The notes beneath the pieces are model-generated. The model did no database searches, had not been told where the DNA came from, and saw only the letters and a program-made list of their open reading frames with translations. A program made the position numbers and the translations under genes. This document shows positions 31,279 through 42,592 of a stretch of DNA of 64,000 nt, in pieces. Source of the stretch: Wolfiporia cocos (Eukaryota; Basidiomycota; Agaricomycetes; Polyporales; Phaeolaceae); the NCBI GenBank assembly GCA_029448655.1, contig JACCLO010000005.1, forward strand, positions 1,302,001 through 1,366,000. The letters are read 5' to 3'. Position 1 is the stretch's first letter, and every line of letters starts with the position of its first letter.

Positions 31279-33440
31279 TCATTGAAGCATTTTGAGCAGC
31301 GCATCTCTCGTCGCCCGCGCGTCCGCAGTGCCCCGGCCGATCTGCATCACACGCCCCACCATCTTGTTCACGACCTTCACGTTTCCCCTCCGCACCGCAT
31401 CTGCCTCGTCGGGCAGCGCCGCGACCGCTTCCGCACACCACACCCCGAGCGCGTCCCCGCCGCTCTGTGTAGAGAAGAGCGCGAGGTGCTCGGAAATCTT
31501 GGAGGGCGGATCGGACGTGCGCGCGTCGAGCATGTGGCGGAGGATCGTCTTGCCAGCAGTGCCTGCCGGGAAGGAGTAACATGTTCGTGGTGAGTAAGGG
31601 GAAGGGAGAATGACACGGGGACGCACCGGTGACCCGCCCCGCCTGCACGAGGTCGACCAGCTCACCCATCTGCGCGACCGATATTACATTGTCCGCGAAC
31701 GTCTCTCTGCGCCTCGCCAGCTGCCCCAGGAGCTCGTGCGTGATCCTGCAGCCAGCGATTTGGACAGCATCACGGTCAGTGCAACGTCATGAGATAGGTG
31801 GAAGAGGAAAACTCGGAATTGGGAAGCGCACCAATTCACGACAGCCTTGTGCTCACGCCCCGCGGCAACGCGGTCGAAGTATGCAACAGCGCCCTCCGCG
31901 CCGACATCGCGCCCCGCGTTGATGTCCATGAGCACGTCCGCATCGCGTGTGGAGAGGCCGCGCGCGATGAGACGCGCGCGTGTCGCGGGCGGAAGTTCGG
32001 GCATCGTGCGGCGGATCGTGTCGATGTATGTCTGCCACCGGAGATATCGTTACCGTTTGAGGTTCCCATCAGGTATGAGTATATAAGTGGGTGCGTGAGC
32101 GAATGAGTATGAAGATTGGAGGGCAGAGCGCACCTCGTCGAGCAGCAATGGCGGCAGGTTCGGGTCGGGCATGTACCGGTAGTAGGGTGCATCTTCCTTG
32201 CTGCGCAGCGTGTATGTCTCTGCGCTCGCTTCATTGAACCCCCGCGTCTCCTGAGGGACAGCCTCACCCCGCTCGAGCATTTCGATGTGGCGATATGCCT
32301 CCGCGGCTGGGCGGTACGGTGAGCCACAACTGTGAAGGGCTGGAAAATGCTTACTGATCGCGACCATCATGAAATTGACGCTGTTCAAGTTCTTAATCTC
32401 GCAGCGCGTCCCGAGCCCCGCACTTTCGCTGTTCACCGACACATTCACGTCGCACCGTAGCGAGCCCTGAGTCCCAAATTAGCCCTGCAAAGCCCCGCCC
32501 ACACCAAAAAGAGAGACTCGCGCACCTGCTCCATGTTACCATCACTCGCGCCGGTGGCGCGCAAGAGCGTCTGAAGCGCGCGGACGTATGTACCTGCCTC
32601 CTCCGGCGAAAGGCATATCAATTCAGAAGCCATGCGAGACGATCCGCAAGAAGGGAACTGACCTCATGTCGGGCTCAGAGACGATCTCCATCAGGCCCGT
32701 ACCGGCCCTGTTAAGGTCGATCGAGGAGAGGCCTTGAAGAGGGTCGAATGTCGACTTTCCTGTGTCCTGTGTGCGGTATTGGTATTTGAAGGAGCGGTTG
32801 AGGACGGGAAGAGATCTAACCCGCTCGAGCTAAATCTGCTTAATACGCGCGAACGCGTTGTCGTTGTCTAGTTTCAACCCTCCGCCGGTCGCCAATGGAG
32901 CTTAAATTGGATCTCAATATCAGCGCATTCACTCATAGCAGACGGAAAGCCTCACCATAGTGCTGCGTGATCTGGTACCCCGACGGGAGGTCCGCGTAGA
33001 AATAGTGCTTGCGGTCAAACGCGGATTGTCTGTGGACATTCGCGTCGAATGCGAGCTCGACATATTGAGGGTCAAGTCGCTAACGTGTGCTCTAGTCAAC
33101 GCATATATCCGCATTGGAAGGTGAAGTGCGTAGGTACAGGTAGTGTCCCGGGGAACGCAGCGTCATACGGGGAGACCCGCGTGTTCGGGGGCACGCTGTA
33201 GGCGAACGTCCATGATTCTGCACAGCGGATTGTTAACTCCGGTAGCTGTGACTGACCGCAAGTGTGCGCACCAGAGAAGAGCTTGGCCCGCGACTTGATC
33301 TGCGCATGCACCTCTATGCCGACAACGACCTCCCATCCTGGCCATCTATCGTCCCTGCGAGCCTCGCGTTCGGTGTGTGCAAGTCGAGCACAGCGGAAGA
33401 TACGCGTAAATTGCCATGGTTTGCGGGCATGCACCAGCAT
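31279..33440 (-). pseudogene. PET112: GatB/PET112, copy A, inactivated
   Basis: Homologue of glutamyl-tRNA(Gln) amidotransferase subunit B, with the same exon layout as the copy at 40320-42503. Two lesions are visible. The codon CAG of copy B is TAG here (32830-32832, in KQIQLEQ), and the intron end GCAG before the SPEEAG exon is changed to GCCT (near 32607-32616), removing the splice acceptor. A 521-bp element also sits directly upstream of the start codon (33438-33440). Most other exon sequence is well preserved, so loss of function is fairly recent. Confidence 0.88.
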
Positions 33441-33451
33441 CAGACGCGGTA

Positions 33452-33972
33452 GGCTGGGGCGACTGGTGAAGGGTCCAGAGGGAAGTCCCCCGTGGGAATG
33501 CTGAGTTTGAACATGCCGGCGGCATCCCCTCGACGCGCTTGCGTGACTGGCGCGTCCTCGCCACGGAGATCGCGTCGTACCCGGGACGTATGCATGTATG
33601 CATGCGGTGACCACTGCCGTGGGATTCTGTATCTCGGCATTTACAAGGTCATCTGAGGGCGAGGATTCTCTAGAGCTGACTGAAGGACTTTGAAGCATAT
33701 TCCAAGTAGCTTCACCAGTGCTAATGTCGTTTTAATTTTCGGGAGTATTGGTAGGTGCATATCTAGGCACGAAAATGCTGCGAGACAGGGCAGCGCAGGA
33801 CGCGACGCGCGTCCCAAGAAATCACGTGTGCGCGTCAGGAGCACCGGCGCTCGCGAGCGCCGGCAGGTTCAAGGTCCGCATTCCCACGGGGGACTTCTCT
33901 CTGGCCGTTCATAGGCTCAGCCTGAGTATAGGAACGACTGTCTTTCTATGTTCAGGCTGATTTATGAGCCTA
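33452..33972. mobile_element. MULE-like MITE in the copy A gatB/ligase spacer
   Basis: 521 bp, absent from copy B, flanked by the 11-bp direct repeat CAGACGCGGTA (33441-33451 and 33973-33983). The ends are GGCT...AGCC. A subterminal inverted repeat of about 27 bp has the core AAGTCCCCCGTGGGAATGC (33483-33501 against 33878-33896). The duplication length of 9-11 bp fits Mutator-like elements. No transposase. Confidence 0.8.
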
Positions 33973-34050
33973 CAGACGCGGTACGGCGGAGAGTACACTA
34001 GACGCCCGCGAGACGCAATCCGAATCGCAGATCGTGCCACTTGTTCCTCC

Positions 34051-34200
34051 ATGCTCCTCACACGGTAGCGCCTCTAGATCTAGCTAACCGCCCTCCACAG
34101 CGTGCACACCTACGCGACCACCCTCTGCCCAACGCACGCGATCTACGTCTCTACCTCGACGGACCCATACTTCAACCTCTCTCCCGTTCCCCGCTCGCCG
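34051..34200 (+). pseudogene. Lipoate-protein ligase 5' fragment, copy A
   Basis: Matches the start of the intact ligase at 42593 up to the residues [18 protein letters not shown], then similarity ends. The sixth codon is TAG where copy B has CAG. Only the first exon is represented. Confidence 0.85.
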
Positions 34201-34516
34201 CGCGCACACAGGGCGCAGCACTCGACGCCACAGGCGCGTCTTGTCGCGTGCATGCGCTGCGGAACGACCACATCCTCCGCTCATGCATCGCTCTATTCCA
34301 CAGCACTCGCAATTATCTGCCTTTCTCGCAAAGTCTGCATGATTGTGTATCGACTTGGAGACCATCGAGACGGCCAAATGGCCTGTGCGCATCGATGATG
34401 GGTATATGACAACTGATGAAGCCGCTATCCTTCCATCGCCCTCGATCTCCGAACCTCTGCAAATAAGAAGCGGAGGCTGTCTGGTGCGCATAGAGCCCCG
34501 CTAATATAGCGCGACC

Positions 34517-35326
34517 ATGGCCTTGCAGCCATCCCTCCGCCCGCTTATCATCGCCGGCAGCCCACGCCCGCCGCACACCTTCATCATCTTCCGTACGTCT
34601 CATCTCCTCCTCATTTGACAGCGCTCATGTCTCTGATTCTGACTCAGTTCACTCGACTACGTCTGCCCGTACTCGGCCAAGATCGCGTTTGTGATCGACA
34701 GCGTGCTTGTCCCGCTCCTTAGCGCGGGCGGCCCGTACGACGGCAAGGTCAAAGTGATCCTCCGTCCCCAGGCCCAGCCGTATCACGCGAGTTTGACTTT
34801 CGTGCACGAGGCGGGGCTTGCGGTGCGTCCGCCCGCTTCCCCGCCTCTCCCACGCAGACGGAATTGACCGAATGTCGGGACGCGCTAGGTCGCCCGCCTC
34901 GCCCTCGAGAGTTTCTGGAAGCTCATGGTATGTACATCCCTCTGCACATTGAGATAGGTGCTGACGCGCGCGCAGCTCTTCAAGCGACAGGGCGAATACT
35001 TCGACATCCAGACCTCGACGCAGACGCAGCTTCAGATCCGTGCCAATCTGAAGGCGCTTGCAGCTGAGACGATCGGTGTGGGCCCCGCAGATGAGTTCGC
35101 GGAGCTCCCCACGCTCAGGTCGAGCCCGAACGAAGGCGTTGGCGTCACAGATGACCCCAAGTACACCGGTGCGCCCTCAACTATGGTGACAATTTCAGTC
35201 AAGTTTGCGCGGCAACCGGCCCACGTTTCTCCGACTGTGCTCTTGGGCAGGCTCGTGCAGAACGATATTTCGAGTTCCTGGGGCGAGGATTGGACCGAGT
35301 ACTTGAGCAAGAAGGTCACCGTTTGA
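34517..35326 (+). CDS. Thioredoxin-fold (DsbA-like) protein with a CPYS site
   Basis: Four exons read by splice consensus. Exon 1 starts MALQPSLRPLIIAGSPRPP, then LDYVCPYSAKIAF, then VARLALESFWKLM, then a long last exon from LFKRQGEYFDIQ to KKVTV-stop (35324-35326). The CPYS tetrapeptide after a hydrophobic strand and the helical insert resemble DsbA/thioredoxin-fold proteins common in Agaricomycetes. With Ser at the fourth position a dithiol oxidase cycle is unlikely. No signal peptide is evident. The gene is single-copy, between the two halves of the segmental duplication. Function is an inference from fold resemblance. Confidence 0.72.
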
Positions 35327-35730
35327 ACACACCGTCAATCCCACAGTACAAGATGCGTCGCTGTAAGATCACAGCCCGAATCGCCATACTGTGCTGATCC
35401 GTGCCAACTCGGTCTTCGTCTTGGAACGTTAGTGCTTAATGAGCACGGCCTGACGCCCCATCTGCATCGAGTCGGTCAAAGACAGTGGCTGAATGTGACC
35501 GTTCACGATATGGTGCTCGAGAGGCCTTCCTACATAAATGTAACTGGCTATTCACTGATTCGGACTTTGCACACTTGTCGTGGAGGATTGTCGCAGCGCG
35601 CTCACGCGAGGCATACTGCATGTCCATCATCAATTATGCATATAGCACCGACGACACGCTGATACTCAGACCGGCTTGGTATCAGCCGCGGTGGGTCGCA
35701 TTTACTCGATGATCATAATAGATCCCGACG
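35327..35730. other. Intergenic region up to the start of duplication copy B
   Basis: No gene seen; similarity to copy A (from about 8170) begins near 35730. Confidence 0.5.
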
Positions 35731-36042
35731 AGCCTCCGTCGCCCCAGGGATCTGCTGAGCCTGCTGACAACCATGATGAGTGACCATCACCAATTCGATG
35801 GCGCTCAGAATGGTCCCGCGCTACAGGTTCAGAACGTGCGCCCTGACATGCGACCCAACAGTTAGTGCACATTCAATGTGACAAGATGCGAGACCTACAT
35901 GTGAAGACTCGGTCGGGGAGCAAGTTTCTGTCTTCACGTGTTCGACTCGCAACTCTCGTATTTCACCTGCTTCCCTCAGATGGTTGCGAGCATTCAGCCT
36001 AATCACGGACTGTAAGTTGGGTATTGACAACGAAGGATTGCC

Positions 36043-37953
36043 TCTCACAACGCAAGGAACGAATTCACGTAAACTTGAGTGACCGTGAATCAATGATCTG
36101 GCATTATGGAAGGCGAGCAACTCACTTTTGCTCCCCACGATTTGGAATGCGGTCCACAGATAGGAATCTCTGCGTGGGTTATTGGCATTGGATTTCCAAG
36201 GTTCAGCATAAACATACTGTGAGATTGGGCCATCATAATCGGTTACTTTCGAGAAGACATTGCCACTCACAGTGGCCATCTGAAGAAGCTGAATCGTCCT
36301 GTTGGTGGCAATATGTGAGGTCCTGTCCAGTGTAGCACTGATATGTTTGCATACGTTGTAAGAATTGCTCGTTCTATGAGATACCGACTGAGTTTGATGA
36401 GCATGGGGTCCCTAAGCAGGCGAGCGGTCAATATCATATTCGTTCATTCCCCATTCGGATAGCACACACGCTCGGAATATTGAATGCTTCTGCCGTATCG
36501 TACTCAAGCAAAGAGTGACAGTAATGCCGATATCCGTAATGGAAGCAAGAAACATTTGGGCCATTGCGGGTATCTGAGAAGCAGGAGAGAATTAGTATAC
36601 TGCTACTGGTCTGTAGAATCCATACTGTGCTCAGACTATAAGTGAGCATATCGGGGTTTCGGTAGGGGGTTCCATATCCAGGTATGGTTTCATTCCCATC
36701 GCGGATTCTGGGGACCATATCCAGACTTTCATCGTCAAATCCGAGTAGCGATATCATAGATCTAGTCTGTCACGCACGCAAAGGCTGCATTGGCTGGACA
36801 GGAGATGAAGTTGAGTGATGAGACAAGCCAAAGTCGATACGAGTCTGAACCAACTCACCGAGACCTGCGACTGGTAGTAGGAGCCTCAATAATTCATTAT
36901 GCGGATGAGTTGAAGTCTAGCTGCTAGACGTACCTAATGAGCCTATGGCGAGAAGAAGCTCCATTGAACGTGTTAGCCGAGAGTGAACATCAAGAAACAA
37001 AGAATTACCAGCACCAATGTCAATGGCCTATGGTACCAGGTACGTGTAGAGGCTGTTGGATATTTGATGAGTACGAGTGAAAGGCAGGAATATTGGAGGA
37101 GGAGCTACTCGCATGTCCATATCGCGTATACATAGTAGCTGTCCAATATGAGTTGCTAGCAGTAATTCAAGACTAAATCGATGACTTGCTAACCTGTGCA
37201 CGATGATCACCACGATGGACTAGGTAATGACATATTATGGTTTTAGGCCACCAGCATCAGGATGCTACGATGCTCACTGATAATATGAACTCAAGCTGTC
37301 ATCGAAGCCACACTGAGTTCCCGGTGAAGCTGATTGATAGTATAGGGAGTGCATACCCAGAATGAGACGCTAAAAACCCCACCGAATCGATGAGTCTGGT
37401 TTTGTGGCTATTTTATATATCTGACACACCCAGTCACATTAGTGTCAACTGCAAATTGAGCGGACGATGGCGCAGAGCTGAAGTTGAGCTCGTATATAAA
37501 GTAAGAATAGAGAATCTGTTGACGGCTTAGCCTTTGATTTTCATCAATTTGATCTCAAACATTTAACCATGACATCGAGTAGCCCGATCACGGTGTCCAG
37601 AGCCCTAAATCAGTTTAGTACTTGACGACATTGAGTGGCATATAGTAGTTAATACCAGAGCATGACTACCTACGTCGTCAAACAATAAGTCGCCACGGTA
37701 CACGATGGAAAGATGATCGTCCAAACTCACCAGACTTTTCATCCACAGCCGATCTCTTGCATAGTGCCAGAAATAATACATTGTCTGGGCACAGGTGACA
37801 CCATATAGACTTGAACAAATGTTCGGTGTGAGTACAATTTCCCATCTGTTGTACTACGCACAACATCGCGAAGGCTGGTCCTCCTACCAACGGTCCATAT
37901 AGGCGGCTGAGGTAGTCAAAACCGGTAAAATCATCTGGCACAAAGTAAACCAT
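36043..37953 (-). CDS. DUF6534-type multi-pass membrane protein, copy B
   Basis: N-terminal exon from 37953 (MVYFVPDDFTGFDYLSRLYG, then PLVGGPAFAMLC). The second exon is LYGVTCAQTMYYFWHYARDR (near 37810-37740) with a GTGAGT donor. Later blocks are ALDTVIGLLDVMV near 37590 and RLLLPVAGLG near 36885. The late membrane block AMAQMFLASITDIGITVTLC is near 36560-36500, and KVYVNSFLAL ends the gene near 36045. This block order and the YVNSFLA motif are typical of the DUF6534 family (plasma-membrane-like, about seven helices, function unknown). Middle exons around 37250-37450 contain stops or are misread, so it may be functional or decaying. Confidence 0.55.
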
Positions 37954-37989
37954 GATTGCAGACTCAAGACTGTTGGTACTCTGGAGATG

Positions 37990-40310
37990 AAAATTGATGG
38001 TGATATAATGGCCTTCGCTATATATTCACCATCTGCGTCCCTACAGCGACGTCATTGTGCAAGATGTCATCAGTGCTGTGCGCATCAATGTCCGATGAAG
38101 CGTCTGTGGCGGTGATAGATGCCGTTGAGATATCCAACATGCCTGGCATCTGCAGCAACCGCGCTGTGCATACTCATCATCAATTCCATAGCGTCTAAAC
38201 GAAACAGAAACACTGAAGTTTTCTGATGCAGTGGCTTTCAGAGTGCTTGATTCTGACCGATTCTCGTTGAGGCTGATTCGTTTCAGAATCGAGCGTCGGA
38301 TTTAGTCGGGAATCGGCGAATCGGATTTGCGATTCTGCCAGCGCTAACGTAGCATGTCAAATTTGTTTCTTCACGAGATAACTAAGTACATTTAATAAAA
38401 TTCGAACGAGGGCAAGGGCCCTCGCAATCGACGTTGAAACGTTGAGACGTTGAAACCGGGACTGGCCATCAGACCTCCACCATCAGTATCATGAACACTG
38501 CGCGTAACGGTGCGCGCACACTTTCCTACAGCTGTCGGCAACATGCTGAGCGCATCTGGGTTGACCTTGTACCATAGATTAGCGACTCCACCCATTGGCA
38601 TGTCACGTTCCAAGAAGACCAACGCTGTAGCTGCACACCGACGGTGCGGTGAGCAGGAGTCAAAAGCCTGGTATAAGAGATATGACTTGAGAGCAGCCAC
38701 ACCAACTGCTCGTCGGCGATTGTGGGAGGGCATGATGGTGATTAGCCTCGGACGAGTGGTAAGTGTAGGGAAGTTACGTAAGGTTACAGGGCCGCTTTGC
38801 GCTGGAATCACGCTCACACTTGTGTAACTTAGAATCAGTACGTTCAGAGCTCAAGACCGATTCAGCATCGATTCTCGGTATCAATTGGTCTCGGAATCGG
38901 ATCGGAATCGGCACTTGAATCAAGCACTCTGAAAGCCCCTAATGAGGCTGTAGTTATGCGTCTCATGCAGACCATGTTGCTACCATAGTCGACGATCCGT
39001 TGTCATCATATGCAGGTAGTGGAGACATTGTAGCAAGAACATGATTAGTACCGCAGCTATTCTATTGTCGATTCCACATTCCGCGACGCTTGATCGACAG
39101 AAAGAGTTGTAGTTGCTACTGCATCATTTATCAAAGTAGTGCAACAATGTGATAGTTTGGCGCGCAAAATGCCAAACCTATACAGCTCAATTTATGAATA
39201 CCATCATTCGAATGAAGAAGCTGAATGGGATCAAGTGTGCCCCATTACGTTATATAGCGCACGTTTGTTAGTGCTACTCAGAAGCACGTTGAACTGCCGC
39301 AGGATCTAGAGTCCGGCCTCATAAGCGTCCATTGTCAGTCACATACTGCAACTCGTGCCATCGCCGTGGTCTTCATATTTCACACCGGGTGCATCCAAGC
39401 GTTCTTCATTCAGCTGGAAGCGCACATACATCGCCGCAATCAAATATCGGTGCCGTGTCCTGTGCCAATCTGTCAAAAATAACGCTCTTTTAATCTCCAG
39501 CATGCTCTCGATACGCAATGGGACACCACGCACCTGTGCAACGGCAACCTCGCGATCGCGATCAATCCGTCATTGAGCGTCGGTCCAGGGCTGTACGATT
39601 TGAAGGCGAAGTCGAGCACGCGATGGCGGTACTTACGGCACCACACAGGAAGACGAGGTTTGAGAGGAGAGGTTTGTCGTAGGAAAGCGTGCTACCAACA
39701 CTGCAAGCTCTTCATTTCCGCATTGTTGCCACATCGTGATATGATTACGATTGTGTGCGAGTCAGGATGTGTCGGGATTATTTCGCGCATTTTCTCGCCC
39801 CAGCAGTGAGATTTCACAAGTTAACTGCCAGATCAGATGTGGTGTTTGTCGAGTGCTAGATAGATGGACGGAGGCCCATAAGAGGGTATTGGAAGAGATT
39901 TTGAGCCGTCACAGTGAAAGGAGGAATCTAGACGGACCACGACAGCATCCACTGGAGTGTCTTCGTATGCAGCGAGCAAATTCTCGATCTCAATGCTCGT
40001 TGGCCTGAACTATCTAAGTATCTTTGACATGAGGATGTGTAAAGGTCTTGTTTGCTGATATATTGAAATCTAAGCTTGCGCCGCTGTCAACACGTTCACC
40101 AAATGCGCAGTGCAGTGTGTCCATACTTGCTTACCAAGCCTTCGCATTCGGCAGCAGTGCCTCAGCCACTCAATCAGTATCAACCGGACTTGTTGTCGTT
40201 GCTGTGGAGACTTCCGCTCCAAGGTCGCCACATCCATCGTTGTTCATCAGGAACAGTCAGACTTCTGACCCAATGATCACCAAGGAAACGGGCAATGTAC
40301 ATTTACACCT
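37990..40310 (-). pseudogene. Unrecognised degenerate gene, copy B (uninterrupted by Helitrons)
   Basis: Counterpart of 10389-11268 plus 30563-31270. It preserves the empty site CTGTACGATTTGAAGG at about 39583-39598 and carries its own 705-bp insertion (38233-38937). Short conserved minus-strand peptides (LTDWHRTRHRYLIAAMYV near 39480) suggest a former gene, but no continuous frame remains. Confidence 0.4.
38233..38937. mobile_element. DNA-transposon/MITE-like insertion with terminal inverted repeats
   Basis: 705 bp absent from copy A. Perfect 21-bp terminal inverted repeats start GGCTTTCAGAGTGCTTG, with one or two further imperfect bases outside, and AATCGG-rich subterminal repeats lie at both ends. 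Overlapping ORFs of 105 and 141 codons in the middle show no transposase motif. A possible 3-bp ATG duplication flanks it, not conclusive. Confidence 0.78.
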
Positions 40311-40319
40311 GTATAGCAC

Positions 40320-42503
40320 TCATTGGAGCATTTTGAGCAGCGCATCTCTCGCTGCCTGTGCGTCCGCCGTGCCCCGGCTGATCTGCATTACGCGCCCCAC
40401 AATTTTGTTCACGACCTTCACGTTTCCCCTCCGCACCGCATCCGCCTCATCGGGCAGTGCCGCGACCGCCTCCGCGCACCACGCACCGAGCGCGTCCCCA
40501 CCGCTCTGCGCCGAGAAGAGTGCGAGCTGCTCAGCGATCATAGAGGGCGGATCGGACGTGCGCGTGTCAAGCATCTGGCGTAGAACCGTCTTGCCAGCAG
40601 TGCCTGCCGGGAAGGGGAAACATGTTCATGAAGAGTAAGGGGAAAGAAGAAATGAGAAATGGAAGGACGACGCACCGGTGATCCGCCCCGCCTGCACGAG
40701 GTCGACCAGCTCACCCATCTGCGCGACCGAGATCAGGTTGTCCGCGAACGTCTCTCTGCGCTTCGCTAGCTGCCCTAGAAGCTCGTGCGTGATCCTGCAG
40801 CCAGCGAATTAGATGTATCACGGTCAGAGCAACGTCACGAGACAGGTGGAAGGAGAAAGTTCAGCATCAGGACGCGCACCAGTTCACAACGGCTTTGGGC
40901 TCGCGCCCCGCGGCGACGCGGTCAAAATATGCAACAGCGCCCTCCGCGCCGACATCGCGCCCCGCGTCAATGTCCATGAGTACGTCCGCGTCGCGTTTGG
41001 AGAGGCCGAGCGCGATTAAGCGCGCGCGTGTCGCGGGCGGAAGTTCGGGCATCGTGCGGCGGATCGTGTCGATGTATGCCTGTCACCGGAGAAATTGTTA
41101 CCGTGAGGTTCCCGTCAGGTATAAGTATATAAGTGAGTGCGTGAGCGAATGAGTAGGAAGACTAGATGGCAGAGCGCACCTCGTCGAGAAGCAGTGGCGG
41201 CAGGTTCGGGTCGGGCATGTACCGGTAGTCGGGTGCATCTTCCTTGATGCGCAGTGTGTACGTCTCTGCGCTCGCTTCATTGAACCCGCGCGTCTCCTGA
41301 GGGACAGCCTCGCCCCGCTCGAGCATTTCGATGTGACGATATGCCTCCGCGGCTGAGCGGTACGGTGAGCCACAGCTGTGAAGGGCTGGAAAATGCTTAC
41401 TGATCGCGACCATCATGAACTTGACGCTGTTCAAGTTCTTGATCTCGCAGCGCGTCCCGAGCCCCGCACCTTTCCTGTTCACCGACACATTCACGTCGCA
41501 CCGTAGCGAGCCCTGAGTCCCAAATTAGCCCTGCAGAGCCCCGCCCACACCAAAAAGAGACTCGCGCACCTGCTCCATGTTACCATCACTCGCACCGATG
41601 GCGCGTAAGAGCGCCTGAAGCGCGCGGACGTATGTGCCTGCCTCCTCCGGCGATCTGCATATCAATTCAGAAGCCATGCGAGACGATCTGCAAGAAGGGA
41701 ACTGACCTCATGTCGGGCTCAGAGACGATTTCCATCAGGCCCGTACCGGCCCTGTTGAGGTCAATCGAGGAGAGGCCTTGAAGAGGGTCGAACGTCGATT
41801 TGCCCGTGTCCTGTGTGCGGCATGAGTGTTTGAGGGAGCGGTTGGAGGACGGGAAGAGATCTGACTTGCTCGAGCTGGATCTGCTTAATCCGCACGAACG
41901 CGTTGTGGTTGTCTAGTTTCAACCCTCCACCGGTTGCAAATGGAGCTTAAGTTGGGACTCAATATCAACGCATCCACTCAAAGCAGACTGGTAGCCTCAC
42001 CATAGTGCTGCGTGATCTGGTACCCCGACGGGAGGTCCGCGTAGAAGTAGTGTTTGCGGTCAAACGCGGACTGTCTGTGGACATTCGCGTCGAGTGCGAG
42101 CGCAGTCCGTACACCTAACTCGACACATTGAGGGTTAAGTCGCTAACGTGTGCTCTGGTCAATGCATATATCCGCATTGGAAGGTGAAGTGCGTAGGTAC
42201 AGGTAGTGTCCCGGGAAATGCAGCGTCATACGGGGAGACCCGCGTATTAGGGGGGACGCTATAGTCAGACGTCCATGAATCTGCACAGCGACATTTTTTG
42301 CTTGTGAACTGTGGTAGACTGCGAGCGTGCGCACCAGAGAACAACTTGGCCCGCGACTTGATCTGCGCATGCACCTCTATGCCGACAACGACCTCCCATC
42401 CTGGCCATCTATCATCTTTGCGGGCTTCGCGTGCGGTGTGCGCAAGTCGAGTGCAGCGGGGGATACGCGTAAAGTGCCATGGCTTGCGGGCATGCACCAG
42501 CAT
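40320..42503 (-). CDS. PET112: Mitochondrial glutamyl-tRNA(Gln) amidotransferase subunit B
   Basis: GatB places the substrate Glu-tRNA(Gln) for transamidation in mitochondria. The start codon at 42501-42503 gives [11 protein letters not shown], a basic, acid-poor N-terminus fitting mitochondrial import. Exons read [153 protein letters not shown], and a C-terminal YqeY-like tRNA-binding tail ending KMLQ (stop 40320-40322). All are GatB hallmarks. About nine short GT-AG introns. No lesion seen. Probably the functional paralogue of 31279-33440. Confidence 0.92.
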
Positions 42504-42592
42504 CAGACGCGGTACGGCGGAGAGTGTACTAGACGCCTGCAGACGCGACGCGTCCGAGTCGCAGATCGCGCCACTCCGCCACTTGTTCCTCC
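42504..42592. promoter_or_regulatory. 89-bp divergent promoter region
   Basis: Lies between the gatB start (42503, minus) and the lipoate ligase start (42593, plus). Too short for two independent promoters and 5' leaders, so shared control is likely. No clear TATA box. Confidence 0.6.

Noticed and set aside
31211..31669. Plus- and minus-strand frames over the gatB exons (for example 31045-31593)
   Set aside because: Shadows of GC-rich gatB coding sequence in other frames.
38392..38827. Overlapping 105- and 141-codon frames inside the 705-bp inverted-repeat element as a transposase
   Set aside because: Too short, antisense to each other and without DDE or zinc-finger motifs.
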